Assembly (NCBI GenBank): GCA_034770075.1
Contig: CM068384.1
Span: 35,213,365 to 35,277,364 of the forward strand
Reading direction: 5' to 3'
DNA length: 64,000 nucleotides
Source of the DNA: Aralia elata
Lineage: Eukaryota; Streptophyta; Magnoliopsida; Apiales; Araliaceae
Within the stretch, counting starts at the first letter, position 1. Every line of letters begins with the position of its first letter. Of this stretch, positions 21,564-35,005 are shown piece by piece. The notes beneath the pieces are model-generated. The model saw only the letters and a list, made by a program, of their open reading frames with translations, made no database searches and had not been told where the DNA came from. The position numbers and the translations under genes were made by a program.

Positions 21564-24500
21564 TGTGACGCCCCAAATCCGGGTTTCCTAACCTTGAATT
21601 CGGTGCTCACGATACTCAACGACAAACATACTTTTTAACTAAAAGCGGAATAATAAACATACATTGTTTATTGAAATAATAATAAAGTCTTACAATCTTG
21701 GTCCCAAGTTTCTTTAACCTTAACATAAAACGTACCCTTAATACAAATAAAGGTTCACTTAATCAAACAACATTCAAAAATAACTAGTACATAGGCACTA
21801 TCGGGCATCTATTCTTGCACCTTCCCTTTTCCTTTGTCTCCTCTAGAAGTTTCTGCCTTAGCTGAAATGAAGATCATGATATAGCAAGGGTAAGCAACTA
21901 ATTTGCTTAGCAAGTATATACACAAAGGAGATATATCATGATAGAAGGAAGTTTCGCTTTCAATGTTCAACAACCAGTATAAGAGTGTGAAAGAACATGA
22001 ATTAGTAAACAACAGTTGAATATCCGAATAATTGAATGACAATTACTGAGTGGTTTGAAATAACCAAGGACGTTTTCCAAGGTTCTCAGCATGTAAGCTG
22101 GACCTCTTAAAAGTTTTGGTAATCGAGGGGATCAGCCTCTCATACCCCGTGATTTATGCATAAACACTTAATAACCAGCATTGATATCATGCCTTAAACA
22201 AGTTTATCCTTTTCTCAGCCAAGAGTTCTTACCATAGCAATTTAATAAGAACAGCTTTTAAAATACCATTGTCTTAACCAATTTAGACATGCTGGATCTA
22301 GCTGATACAAATAGCATAGATCTATCTCATAAAACAATTAATGCTTGAAAGAACTTTAATTAAATTTACAGTTCAATCATAATAGGATAGGAATTCAATT
22401 GCACAATGTGCGAATCTCAATAATCAGTATAGATGTGAATAATTGACAATAATTATTCACTAACATGCTTCGAAAATAATAACTCGAGTTTGAGTTAGGG
22501 AACTTGCAATAATGTAAGAAGTTTAGGGTTAGGAACTTGCCTGTATGCTCAGCTACAAATAATTTCAGCTTTAACTATTTGGCCTTGAAGAACCTAACAT
22601 AGATAATGTCGGTCTATCAATTAGTACTGCGTAGTTGTACGCCGATACGCTTACTTATGCTATTTATTTAACCATTAAACAATTCACATAGCACACAGTA
22701 AGTAACTATAGTAAATTTTATAAGGCACCTAATTGATTTTTTAGGTTGATGGTCTAATTAATTAGCCATGTATCCCTTAAGTAATAAACACTTATTTAAT
22801 CCCTTAAACAATTAATTATAATGGTTTAATTAATTAACATTACTTTTTCTTAATTAATATTCATTTATTAAACCCTTAAACAATTAATTATAATTGTTTA
22901 ATTAATGAGTTATTTAAACTCTCTCTCTCTATTTTATTAACTCTATCTTCATTTAATAGTAATTAATTAATTATCTTCAGTTATTAATAATAGTAATTAA
23001 TAACTAATTTATATTCACTTATTATTCAAATATTAATTAAATAATAATCGAATTATAAATTTTAATTGTCTTTAATTATTATTTAAGATTAAATAATAAT
23101 TAATTAGGTTTGTTTATTATTTAAAATAAATAATTAATTAGTAAATATGAATTATCTTTAGTTATTATTTAATAATAAATAATAACTAATTAGATTTATT
23201 TATTATTAAAGGTTATTCAAATAATAATTAATTAACAAGTATGAACTATCTTTAGCTATTATTTAATAATAACTAACTAGGTTTATTCATTACTCAATAA
23301 TAAACAATTATTTTATTAACTTATTCATATTTAATTATTATTTAATATTAATAATAATTAAATATTTTGTTGTCTTTATTTATCACTTACTGACAAATAA
23401 TTAAATTATTAACTTAATTCCTACTTGATTATTATTTAATAGTAATTAAGCAATAATCAACTTTATTTATTATCTAAGGATAAATAATAAAATAATTAAT
23501 CTATTAATTTTATCCATACTTGGTTATTATTTAATAGTAGTTGATCAATAATCAAATATTTATTAGCTTCATTTATTATTTAAGGATAATAAAATAATTA
23601 AATTATTAACTTTATTTATATTTAAATATTAAATATTTACTGACTTTATTTATTATCTATTGAAAAAATAATAAATAATTAATTTATTAATTTTTATTTT
23701 GTTAGTTATCATAACCAGTTTAACAAGAGCATTATTATCTTAATCAAGTTACCCATTAAGCAAGATAATACTAGCAAAGAAGGTGAACAATTTGACAACA
23801 ATTAGGCCCCATTCGCTAATTATTTTAGTTTAAATAAACCGATGGATTACAAAACACATTAGAAAAACAACTACATTATTGAATAATACCACTTATGATC
23901 ATAATCATCCATAGCATCACAGTCCCTGCAATTTTCATATTCAAGCCAACTGACAGTTGTTCATCATCCAGTAATTCCATTTCCCAATCAACAACCACAG
24001 ATTTTAACATAAATTCAACACCGAACGTTTAAATCCAAACAATGTAATACAATACATTAATACAGTGTACAATACAGTCTTGTAAACCCAGCAGGAACAA
24101 CCTAACACAGTAATCACACTAATATCCAGATTTTCTTAATCATAATGAACCAACACGTTGATATCACCATACTAGATTTCTAAACCAAACAAAATTATCA
24201 CAATCCAATACCAACACAATCGGCAATATCAATCCATTTACAGAAAAAGAATCTACATAAAACCTAACACCAAACTATCACAGTGGTTAATTAAACCCAT
24301 TGTTATACCTTTAGTCCGAACCTCTGTTCTTCTTCTCCTAATTCACCGCCGGCGACTGACTCCCCTGACTCTCTCTCTCTCTGTGACGATTTCTTTTCTA
24401 ATTTGAAATAAAATTCTAGTAGCTTTCCATTAGGGTTTGTGAATATATCAATTTATAGTAGCGATTTTACCCAAATTGGTTTGGGTATTACCTAACTTGG

Positions 24501-25436
24501 CCGGTTAGGGACCGACGGTAGGAGAGAGTAGGCGCCCGACCGATCCCATCAAGCCCACTGAAACCGCCGGCCGGCCCTTGAGCTGTGTGTACCCTCCTGT
24601 CACGTCGCCGCGCGCTTGAACCCTTTGGTCCGTTGATGGCCGCTCGGTTGCTCACGCCGGTTCCCCGCTTAGCCCGCTGGTCTCCCTTCACGCCGTCGGT
24701 CGACTCGCTGCCGTCGCCGGCGCCTTTCTCCCGTCTCCCATCTTTGACTGATGGATTGATTTGGGTTGTGGGTTTTCCCCTTTTTCTCTGGCTCGGTTAA
24801 TCGAGATTGTGAACTCGTTGCTCGACTGAACTTCCCAAATTGGTATGTCCAGTTGGGTTTTTTTCCCCAAATTGATATGCCAATTGGGCTTTCCCCAAAT
24901 TTCCTAGCAACCGACCCAACGTCTATAGTCCAACCCGGCCGGTAAAAAGGAATGGGCTCATCCTATTTAATTTAATTCTTAAGGACTTGCAAGCCCATTT
25001 GGTTCGGCCTATAGGAAAATAAAAGGGAAATTGGGCTCCAATAAAATTTGGGTCCAATAAAAGAAATGACCCAATTAATTTAGCCACCTTGTATTTCTAT
25101 TAATTTAAATTAAATACTTAACCAATTAACTATATATAAAAAAAAATATTTATTTTAACCATAATTCTTTATTCGAATTTTAATCCGATAATGATAAAGT
25201 TATTTATTTATTAATTTCTTCCCAATTCTCTTGCAATTAAATTCTTAGGGTTAACCCATTAATTTATTAAAACTCTCAATGAGTCCCTTTAATGCACAGA
25301 AATTTATTGGACCACGTATTTATATAATTAGATAATAATACCCACATGGATCCAATTAAATTCGTAAAGTTAAATAAAACGAATTTCATATATTAAAATA
25401 ATTCAATACAATGTTTAAAAATTCCTGGACATTACA
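21564..25436 (-). repeat. LTR A (outer, 3' end of the array in element orientation)
   Basis: Plus-strand ends are TGTGACGCCCC and GGACATTACA. In element orientation the terminal inverted repeats are TGTAATGTCC and TGTGACGCCC reversed. It shares with LTR D, against B and C, for example GAAAGAAC (about 21990), ATAGCATAGATC (22311), AGCTTCATTTA (about 23527), GAGCTGTGTG (24569) and CACATGGATCC (25343). It also has private changes, including AGTTTAAATAAACC near 23829. Confidence 0.9.
24451..24457 (-). promoter_or_regulatory. Putative LTR A TATA box
   Basis: TATAAAT on the minus strand, downstream of a GC-rich pocket (24480-24780) in an otherwise AT-rich LTR. It is conserved at the same place in all four array LTRs and the solo LTR. 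Confidence 0.5.
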
Positions 25437-25450
25437 TCCTCTCCCCCTTA
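25437..25450 (-). other. Polypurine tract, unit 1
   Basis: On the minus strand TAAGGGGGAGAGGA directly precedes the LTR start TGTAATGTCC. It is the expected plus-strand primer for reverse transcription and is identical in the three units. Confidence 0.8.
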
Positions 25451-25483
25451 TAAAAATTCCGTCCTCGGAATTTCGATCTAAGG

Positions 25484-28400
25484 TTACTCAAACAACTGGG
25501 GGTAATTCGCTCTCATCTTCTCTTCGAGTTCCCATGTGGCTTCTTCCACCGCGTGATTCCTCCAGAGAACTTTAACAGAATGAATGGTTTTATTCCTCAG
25601 CGTTTGCTCCTTCCTATCAAGTATCTGGACAGGAATCTCCTCGTACGATAAGTCATTCTCGACTTGAATTGGCTCATAGGAAATGACATGCTTGTAATCT
25701 GGCTTATACGGACGCAACACTGATACATGAAACACGTTGTGAATGTGCTCAAGCTCAGGAGGTAATGCTACCTCGTACGCCACTTCGCCTATTCTCCTTA
25801 ATATTTCAAAAGGTCCTATGAATCTAGGGCTCAGCTTGCCCTTCTTCCCAAAACGGATCTTCCCTTTCCAGGGAGATACCTTCAGGAACACATAACTACC
25901 AACTTCAAAGTCTCGCTTTTGACGATGCAAGTCGGCATACTTCTTCTGACGATCCTGGGCAGCTACTAACCGCTGTCTTATTACTTTAATGATTTCCACG
26001 GTTTGTTGTACCAATTCTGGTCCCAACAATCTCCGTTCACCAACTTCATCCCAACACAACGGCGTTCGACACTTCCTCCCATATAACGCTTCGTACGGTG
26101 GCATACCGATGCTAGCGTGATAACTATTGTTGTAAGCGAACTCTACCAAGGGCAAATGATCGTCCCAGCGGCCACCTAAGTCCATCACAACTGCCCAGAA
26201 GCATATCCTCTAAGGTTTGAATTGTTTCGCTCACTCTGACCATCAGTCTGAGGATGATACGCCGTACTCATTCTCAACTGTGTTCCCATTCTTTCCTGCA
26301 GACTTCTCCAAAAATTTGACGTGAAGCGCGGATCTCTGTCAGACACAATAGATACTGGCACTCCATGTCGCGATACTATCTCTTTCACATAAAGTTTCGC
26401 CAACTGTTCCAATTTGTACCTGATCTTGATCGGTAGAAAGTGGGCAGACTTGGTCAAACGATCTACGATCACCCAGATGGCGTCTAGACCCTTTTGTGTT
26501 GTCGGGAGTCCTACCACAAAATCCATAGTGATGTGCTCCCACTTCCACTCGGGAATCTCTAAGGGTTGCAACAATCCGCTCGGCCGTTGGTGCTCTGCCT
26601 TGACCCTCTGACAAGTTAAACACCGGTTGACGAATTCTGCAACTTACCCTTTCAAATGCGGCCACCAATAATGTTGACGAAGATCTTGATACATCTTGGT
26701 GCTACCCGGATGTACCGAAAATCTTGTATTATGGGCCTCTTGCAATATTTCTTCCCTTAAGTCTGGTACATAGGGTATCCAGATCCTTCCCTCGAACCTC
26801 AGCAGACCTGTGCTGTCAACCTTGAACTTCAACGTCTTTCCTTCCGATAGTTGCTTCTTAATGCCAATGCATTCTTCATCAAATTCTTGAGCCTCCTTTA
26901 TCTTATCCAGTAGAGTCGGACCCACTGTCACGGTGAACAATTTTTCGTCCGTCTCCATTGGATACTTAACCTCCAGTTCCAAGCGTCCAAAGTCCTTTAT
27001 CAGCTCTGCCTGAGTTGTAAGCCTCATCAATTTCTCTCTGCCTTTCCTACTCAGGGCATCCGCTACTACATTTGCTTTGCCTGGATGATACAGAATCTCA
27101 CAATCGTAATCCTTGATTAATTCTAACCATCGGCGCTGCCTCATATTCAGCTCCTTCTGAGTAAAGATATATTTCAGACTTTTGTGATCTGTATATATCT
27201 CGCACCTCTCTCCATATAAGTAGTGCCTCCAAATCTTCAAGGCGAACACTACTGCTGCTAACTCCAGATCATGAGTCGGGTATCCCTTCTCATAGTCCTT
27301 CAACTGGCGTGAAGCGTACGCAATGACCCTGCCGTGCTGCATTAGTACACAACCAAGGCCCTTGTGTGACGCATCACTGTATACTACAAAACCTCCAGTG
27401 TCGTCCGGTAATGCCAACACTGGTGCTTGGCGAAGTCTCTTCTTCAACTCCAAGAAACTCTCCTCGCACTTCTCTGTCCAAACGAACTTTACCGTCTTTC
27501 TAGTTAGATTAGTCAACGGTGATGCTATCTTCGAAAAATCCTGGATGAATCTCCGATAGTATCCCGCTAACCCTAGGAAACTTCTGATCTCCGTTGGTGT
27601 CTTTGGCTGCTCCCAGTTGATAATGGCTTCCACCTTTGCTGGGTCTACCGAAACACCACTACTGTCAATGACGTGTCCAAGAAACTGCACCCTCTGCAAC
27701 TAAAATTCACACTTCGAAAACTTTGCGTACAGTTTCTCCCTTCTTAATGCCTTCAGGGCAATCCTTAGATGTTCAGCATGTTCTTCCTCTGACACTGAAT
27801 ACACCAAGATATCATTGATGAATACTACCACGAACTTGTCCAAATACTGCTTGAACACTCTGTTCATCATATCCATGAATGCCGCTGGTGCATTTGTCAG
27901 GCCAAATGACATAACCAGAAACTCGAAATGTCCATAACGAGTTCTGAATGCCGTCTTCGGGATATCCTCCTGTCTCACCCTTAGTTGATGATAGCCCGTC
28001 CTTAAATCGATCTTCGAAAAGTATTTCGCCCCCTTGAGTTGATCAAACAGATCGTCTATCCTGGGCAGCGGATACCTATTCTTAATCGTAACTTTGTTCA
28101 ACTCACGATAGTCGATACAAAGCCTCATCGAGCCATCCTTCTTCTTTACGAACAGAACTGGCGCTCCCCATGGTGACACGCTTGGCCTGATATAACCCCT
28201 GTCTAACAGTTCCTGCAGTTGAACCATCAGTTCTTTCATCTCTACTGGTGCCATTCGGTAAGGCGCCTTAGATATCGGTGCCGTTCCAGGTACCAAGTCG
28301 ATTACAAATTCTATCTCCCTATCCGGTGGCAGTCCCGGAAGTTCATCTGGGAAGACATCAGCGAATTCCCTCACCACGGGTATCTGACTCAGTTCACCCT

Positions 28401-30007
28401 CGACCCGTCGAGTATCTACCACGTGAGCCAAATAACCTATACAACCCTTCTTAAGCAATCTTTTCGCTTGCATCATCGTCAGACAACAAGATTGTCTCGG
28501 CGATTTACTACCATAGAACACCACCTTCGACTTACCCGGAGTCTGTAGGTGTATGCACTTATTCTTACAGTCAATGACCCCCCCGTGGCTCGCTAACCAA
28601 TCCATTCCAAGGATTACATCGAATTCTCCAAGACGAATCGGCAACAAGTCCACGTTAAGCTTAAACCCTCTCACATCAGCACAACAATTCTTATAAATGT
28701 AGTTTACGGGGATAATCTCTTTGTTCGCTACTTCTAAATTCATCGGGTGTTCTAACAGTTCACTAGGCAAATTAAATCTTTGAGCAAATTCATCAGAAAC
28801 AAAAGAACATGAAGCACCCGAATCAAATAGCACATAGGCATCTATGTTGTTGATTGGAATAATACCTGACACCACCTCTCTGGATGCCACAGCATCTTGT
28901 ACTGTCATGTTGAAGGTCCTTGATGTTGGCTTATTTGGCTGGGCTGGTCCTCCACTGGTTGCCCTCGAGTTGTTGCCCCTATTGCCGTTTCCGCCATCCA
29001 TGTTTCTCTTTCGGGGACATTCCTTGCTCCGATGTCCTATCTCTCCACAATTGAAGCAACCCTCCCTTCTTCGCCTTAGGACAATTGGGCGAGATATGCC
29101 CTTCTTGTCCACAGGTATAACAGACCATCTTTCCCTTCATGCACTCTCCCGAGTGACCCTTTCCGCACTTCCCACATACCGGCCTTTTCTGTTGTATGCT
29201 CCCTTGCTGAATTTCAGAATTGCTACCCCCACTGCTCCATTGACGCTTTCTGTTGTTGCTGCCACCACCGCCAACATTTGCATTCCCTCCTTCTACCTTC
29301 TTCTTGTTCCTTTCTCGATTATATTTCAAAACCGCTTCACTCCCACCTTCAGCAATGAGAGCTTTCTCCAACAAGGTTGAGAACGATGTAATTTGCAAAA
29401 CTGCTACCTTGCTGTAGATCCACGACTTTAGTCCATTCTCGAATCTCCTGGCCTTCCTCACCTCAGTGTCCACCTGATGTGGGGCGAATCTAGCCAATTC
29501 ATTGAATTTTGCAGCGTACTCTGACACTGACAAATTTTCTTGCTTCAATTCCAAAAACTTGATTTCCATTTTCGCCTGCGTACTCTCGGGAAAGTAATTC
29601 TCGAAAAACAATGTCTTGAATGCTTCCCACGCCACGACTCCAGTTCCAGCTTTGTTCTGATTGGCTTCCCACCAGAAGTTAGCCTCACCTTTCATTAGGT
29701 AGGTAGCAAAAACTGTCTTCTGCTCCTCAGTGACTTTAGCAATGACAAAGGCCTTTTCAATCTCCTTTATCCACAACTGGGCCTCTATCGGGTTCGCTGT
29801 TCCTCTAAACTCCGGAGGCCCTACTGCCTTGAAGTCTTTAAAATTGGCTAAGTGGTTGCCCGTCTGGTTGCCTGCGGTAGTCGTTTGATTCCGCAGAGCT
29901 TCGGCCATCATGTTGATAAAGTCTTGCATTGGGTTTGTTTGAGTTCCCTCTGCATTATTAACCGACTCTTCGACCCCTTGGTTTCGTAGGATTCGTCTGG
30001 GCGGCAT
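25484..30007 (-). pseudogene. gag-pol: Unit 1 gag-pol polyprotein, heavily broken
   Basis: In domain order: gag, Cys/His knuckles, protease (LFDSGAS), RT, RNase H, integrase and a chromodomain-like C-terminus ending PQLFE. The start is taken at MPPRRILRN (30007); an in-frame ATG lies five codons upstream (30022). Breaks against the other copies: a 1-bp insertion near 29061 between the second and third knuckle; a Trp-to-stop change at 27700-27702 (TAG) after the RT palm; a Glu-to-stop change at 26644-26646 in the integrase zinc region; and 1-bp insertions near 26198 and 26226 after the integrase DDE glutamate. The RT box reads FIND (Asn at 27814-27816). This is the only copy that keeps Trp in the C-terminal KVLWRNH and its natural stop at 25484. 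It cannot produce a full protein. Confidence 0.9.
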
Positions 30008-30022
30008 TATCTGTTTAAGCAA

Positions 30023-30526
30023 ACCCTAACACGTTACTCGGGCTTCCTTAAAACATAAGTATTCAGTATGTAATACAATAATCATATGACTCTTGTGTGG
30101 GAGTTTTAGATTACCCAACCTCGGAAATTCTACTTTTACCCGATTAGTGATTTAAGTTGCTAAAATACCGATTCAGTTTTACTGAATTAACCTAATCATT
30201 GCATCAATGGTATATCAAGTAAAATTCTCAAACACATACCATAATAATGCATCTATATTCATATACCGACTTAAGCGTCTTACACGCTCATCATAGGCAT
30301 ATTGCCATAATTGCTACCATCCCATTTAATATAACAAAAGGTGGGATTCACTTAAACCATTCTTTCCTACCTACATAATTGGGAGGTACATCCTACATAC
30401 GAACTACCTCGCACCTGCTGAGGTTAATACAAACTCTAGTAATTCAAATGGTAGTACCAATAACACTGCTCAAGGCATAACTGCCCACCTCCAACTATCC
30501 TTTAAGGGACACAAGGTGAATACAAT
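30023..30526 (-). other. Spacer between upstream ORF and gag, unit 1
   Basis: About 500 bp of AT-rich leader without a conserved frame, nearly identical in the three units. No splice or structural signal was identified with confidence. Confidence 0.5.
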
Positions 30527-30889
30527 TTAACGCTTGCTCCCGCTACTGGAGGGCAGATCCATCCATCTGGCGTCGAACTGCATCCAGACAATGTCTAAGG
30601 CTCGCTCCAAATCAACTATCTTCGCATCCTTAGCCTTTACCTCATCCTTCAATTGTCCTAACTGCAGCTCCCTTAGCAGCAGCCTCCCTCGCAACTCGGC
30701 TAACTCAGCCTGGGCCTGGTAAGCAGCGTCCTTGTACTGCTGTTCAGAAATCTGGTGGATGTGGTTATGTGCCTCTAATTGTTTAGCCCTAACCTCTAGC
30801 TTGGCGTTCCTTGCCAGCAAATCTCCTATCACATCAGGCTCTATGGGCTCCTGGTTCACTGGACAGCTATCCTGACTCTCGTCCGACAT
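30527..30889 (-). CDS. Unit 1 small upstream ORF, coiled-coil protein
   Basis: A 120-codon frame between the primer site and gag, starting MSDESQDSC. The open frame extends 29 codons further upstream, but that extension looks like translated leader. The acidic N-terminus is followed by about 90 residues rich in Leu, Ala, Glu, Lys and Gln with heptad-like spacing (LLARNAKLEVRAKQLEA, LRGRLLLRELQLGQLKDEV, KIVDLERALDIV), predicting a coiled coil, and a Ser-rich end (PSSSGSKR). The same frame is open in all three units although their gag-pol genes are broken. I do not recognise the family and propose no function. It might be a lineage-specific accessory ORF or a leader ORF affecting gag translation. 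Confidence 0.6.
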   Translation of the reverse strand: MSDESQDSCPVNQEPIEPDVIGDLLARNAKLEVRAKQLEAHNHIHQISEQQYKDAAYQAQAELAELRGRLLLRELQLGQLKDEVKAKDAKIVDLERALDIVWMQFDARWMDLPSSSGSKR

Positions 30890-31080
30890 CCTACAATACG
30901 CCACACCATAAACAACATCAGTACCACAATAAAATATATTCATTGATAAAATGAAATGATATTTTATTCGGTACAACTAGAACTCGATGAATCTCCCCGA
31001 CCCATCACCTACATACTCTATGTGAGTTTTCTACTAAGGTCATATCCTAGGTTTCTTGTTCCTAACGTTTATAACCTACA

Positions 31081-31092
31081 GCTTTGATACCA
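31081..31092 (-). other. Primer-binding site, unit 1 (iMet type)
   Basis: On the minus strand TGGTATCAAAGC lies three bases after the LTR 3' end. It matches the usual initiator tRNA-Met complement TGGTATCAGAGC except at one base, and the same variant is in all three units. Confidence 0.8.
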
Positions 31093-31095
31093 ACC

Positions 31096-34000
31096 TGTGA
31101 CGCCCCCAAATCCGGGTTTCCTAACCTCGAATTCGGTTCTCACGATACTCAACGACAAACATACTTTTTAACTAAAAGCGGAATAATAAACATACATTGT
31201 TTATTGAAATAATAATAAAGTCTTACAATCTTGGTCCCAAGTTTCTTTAATCTTAACATAAAACGTACCCTTAATACAAATAAAGGTTCACTTAATCAAA
31301 CAACATTCAAAAATAACTAGTACATAGGCACTATCGGGCATCTATTCTTGCACCTTCCCTTTTCCTTTGTCTCCTTTAGAAGTTTCTGCCTTAGCTGAAA
31401 TGAAGATCATGATATAGCAAGGGTAAGCAACTAATTTGCTTAGCAAGTATATACACAAAGGAGATATATCATGATAGAAGGAAGTTTCGCTTTCAATGTT
31501 CAACAACAGTATAAGAGTGTGAAGGAACATGAATTAGTAAACAACAGTTGAATATCCGAATAATTGAATGACAATTACTGAGTGGTTTGAAATAACCAAG
31601 GACGTTTTCCAAGGTTCTCAGCATGTAAGCTGGACCTCTTAAAAGTTTTGGTAATCGAGGGGATCAGCCTCTCATACCCCGTGATTTATGCATAAACACT
31701 TAATAACCAGCATTGATATCATGCCTTAAACAAGTTTATCCTTTTCTCAGCCAAGAGTTCTTACCATAGCAATTTAATAAGAACAGCTTTTAAAATACCA
31801 TTGTCTTAACCAATTTAGACATGCTGGATCTAGCTGATACAAATAACATAGATCTATCTCATAAACAATTCATGCTTGAAAGAACTTTAATTAAATTTAC
31901 AGTTCAATCATAATAGGATAGGAATTCAATTGCACAATGTGCGAATCTCAATAATCAGTATAGATGTGAATAATTGACAATAATTATTCACTAACATGCT
32001 TCGAAAATAATAACTCGAGTTTGAGTTAGGGAACTTGCAATAATGTAAGAAGTTTAGGGTTAGGAACTTGCCTGTATGCTCAGCTACAAATAATTTCAGC
32101 TTTAACTATTTGGCCTTGAAGAACCTAACATAGATAATGTCGGTCTATCAATTAGTACTGCGTAGTTGTACGCCGATACGCTTACTTATGCTATTTATTT
32201 AACCATTAAACAATTCACATAGCACACAGTAAGTAACTATAGTAAATTTTATAAGGCACCTAATTGATTTTTAGGTTGATGGTCTAATTAATTAGCCATG
32301 TATCCCTTAAGTAATAAACACTTATTAATCCCTTAAACAATTAATTATAATGGTTTAATTAATTAACATTACTTTTTCTTAATTAATATTCATTTATTAA
32401 ACCCTTAAACAATTAATTATAATTGTTTAATTAATGAGTTATTTAAACTCTCTCTCTCTATTTTATTAACTCTATCTTCATTTAATAGTAATTAATTAAT
32501 TATCTTCAGTTATTAATAATAGTAATTAATAACTAATTATATTCACTTATTATTCAAATATTAATTAAATAATAATCGAATTATAAATTTTAATTGTCTT
32601 TAATTATTATTTAAGATTAAATAATAATTAATTAGGTTTGTTTATTATTTAAAATAAATAATTAATTAGTAAATATGAATTATCTTTAGTTATTATTTAA
32701 TAATAAATAATAACTAATTAGATTTATTTATTATTAAAGGTTATTCAAATAATAATTAATTAACAAGTATGAACTATCTTTAGCTATTATTTAATAATAA
32801 CTAACTAGGTTTATTCATTACTCAATAATAAACAATTATTTTATTAACTTATTCATATTTAATTATTATTTAATATTAATAATAATTAAATATTTGTTGT
32901 CTTTATTTATCACTTACTGACAAATAATTAAATTATTAACTTAATTCCTACTTGATTATTATTTAATAGTAATTAAGCAATAATCAACTTTATTTATTAT
33001 CTAAGGATAAATAATAAAATAATTAATCTATTAATTTTATCCATACTTGGTTATTATTTAATAGTAGTTGATCAATAATCAAATATTTATTAGCTTTATT
33101 TATTATTTAAGGATAATAAATAATTAAATTATTAACTTTATTTATATTTAAATATTAAATATTTACTGACTTTATTTATTATCTATTGAAAAATAATAAA
33201 TAATTAATTTATTAATTTTTATTTTGTTAGTTATCATAACCAGTTAACAAGAGCATTATTATCTTAATCTAGTTACCCATTAAGCAAGCTAATACTAGCA
33301 TAGTTGGTTAACAATTTGACAACAATTAGGCTCCATTCGCTAATTATTTTTGTTTAAATAACCCGATGGATTACAAAACCCATTTGAAAAACAACTACAT
33401 TATTGCCTAATACCACTGATGATCATAATCATCCATAACATCACAGTCCCTGCAATTTTCATATTCAAGCCAACTGACAGTTGTTCATCATCCAGTAATT
33501 CCATTTCCCAATCAACAACCACAGATTTTAACATAAATTCAACACCAAACGTTTAAATCCAAACAATGTAATACAATACATTAATACAGTGTACAATACA
33601 GTCTTGTAAACCCAGCAGGAACAACCTAACACAGTAATCACACTAATATCCAGATTTTCTTAATCATAATGAACCAACACGTTGATATCACCATACTAGA
33701 TTTCTAAACCAAACAAAATTATCACAATCCAATACCAACACAATCGGCAATATCAATCCATTTACAGAAAAAGAATCTACATAAAACCTAACACCAAACT
33801 ATCACAGTGGTTAATTAAACCCATTGTTATACCTTTAGTCCGATCGAACCTCTGTTCTTCTTCTCCTAATTCACCGCCGGCGACTGACTCCCCTGGCTCT
33901 CTCTCTCTGTGACGATTTCTTTTCTAATTTGAAATAAAATTCTAGCAGCTTTCCATTAGGGTTTGTGAATATATCAATTTATAGTAGCGATTTTACCCAA

Positions 34001-34958
34001 ATTGGTTTGGGTATTACCTAACTTGGCCGGTTAGGGACCGACGGTAGGAGAGAGTAGGCGCCCGACCGATCCCATCAAGCCCACTGAAACCGCCGGCCGG
34101 CCCTTGAGCCGTGTGTACCCTCCTGTCACGTCGCCGCGCGCTTGAACCCTTTGGTCCATTGATTGCCGCTCGGTTGCTCACGCCGGTTCCCCGCTTAGCC
34201 CGCTGGTCTCCCTCACGCCGTCGGTCGACTCGCTGCCGTCGCCGGCGCCTTTCTCCCGTCTCCCATCTTTGACTGATGGATTGATTTGGGTTGTGGGTTT
34301 TCCCCTTTTTCTCTGGCTCGGTTAATCGAGATTGTGAACTCGTTGCTCGACTGAACTTCCCAAATTGGTATGTCAGTTGGGTTTTTCCCCAAATTGATAT
34401 GCCAATTGGGCTTTCCCCAAATTTCCTAGCAACCGACCCAACGTCTATAGTCCAACCCGGCCGGTAAAAAGGAATGGGCTCATCCTATTTAATTTAATTC
34501 TTAAGGACTTGCAAGCCCATTTGGTTCGGCCTATAGGAAAATAAAAGGGAAATTGGGCTCCAATAAAATTTGGGTCCAATAAAAGAAATGACCCAATTAA
34601 TTTAGCCACCTTGTATTTCTATTAATTTAAATTAAATACTTAACCAATTAACTATATATAAAAAAAAATATTTATTTTAACCATAATTCTTTATTCGAAT
34701 TTTAATCCGATAATGATAAAGTTATTTATTTATTAATTTCTTCCCAATTCTCTTGCAATTAAATTATTAGGGTTAACCCATTAATTTATTAAAACTCTCA
34801 GTGAGTCCCTTTAATGCACAGAAATTTATTGGACCACGTATTTATATAATTAGATAATAATACCCACACGGATCCAATTAAATTCGTAAAGTTAAATAAA
34901 ACGAATTTCATATATTAAAATAATTCAATACAATGTTTAAAAATTCCTGGACATTACA
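31096..34958 (-). repeat. LTR B (inner, shared by units 1 and 2)
   Basis: Complete, starting TGTGACGCCCCC and ending GGACATTACA on the plus strand. It carries the inner-type variants GAAGGAAC, ATAACATAGATC, AGCTTTATTTA, CACTGATGATC, GAGCCGTGTG, AAATTATTAGGG and CACACGGATCC, all identical to LTR C. It serves as the 5' LTR of unit 1 and the 3' LTR of unit 2. Confidence 0.9.
33977..33983 (-). promoter_or_regulatory. Putative LTR B TATA box
   Basis: TATAAAT at the position equivalent to 24451-24457. Because LTR B lies inside the array, it would transcribe unit 1 (towards lower coordinates). Confidence 0.45.
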
Positions 34959-34972
34959 TCCTCTCCCCCTTA
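34959..34972 (-). other. Polypurine tract, unit 2
   Basis: TAAGGGGGAGAGGA on the minus strand, adjacent to LTR B. Confidence 0.8.
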
Positions 34973-35005
34973 TAAAAATTCCGTCCTCGGAATTTCGATC
35001 TAAGG

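Noticed and set aside
21809..22042. Short minus-strand frame near the end of each LTR (also 31342, 40877, 50404), ending AKAETSRGDKGKGKVQE-like
   Set aside because: Conserved because the LTRs are near-identical. The solo LTR has only a vaguely similar Lys/Arg-rich end. A splice-acceptor-like TTTCAG lies inside it. Not enough to call a gene.
24488..24691. Arg/Gly-rich frames in the LTR GC-rich pocket (both strands; also 53080-53398)
   Set aside because: GC-rich DNA opens frames by chance; disrupted in LTRs B and C.
28844..29380. Plus-strand frame of 178 codons (with similar ones at 38363-38898 and 47907-48442)
   Set aside because: Antisense shadow of the gag and knuckle region of gag-pol; recurs in each unit only because the units are copies.
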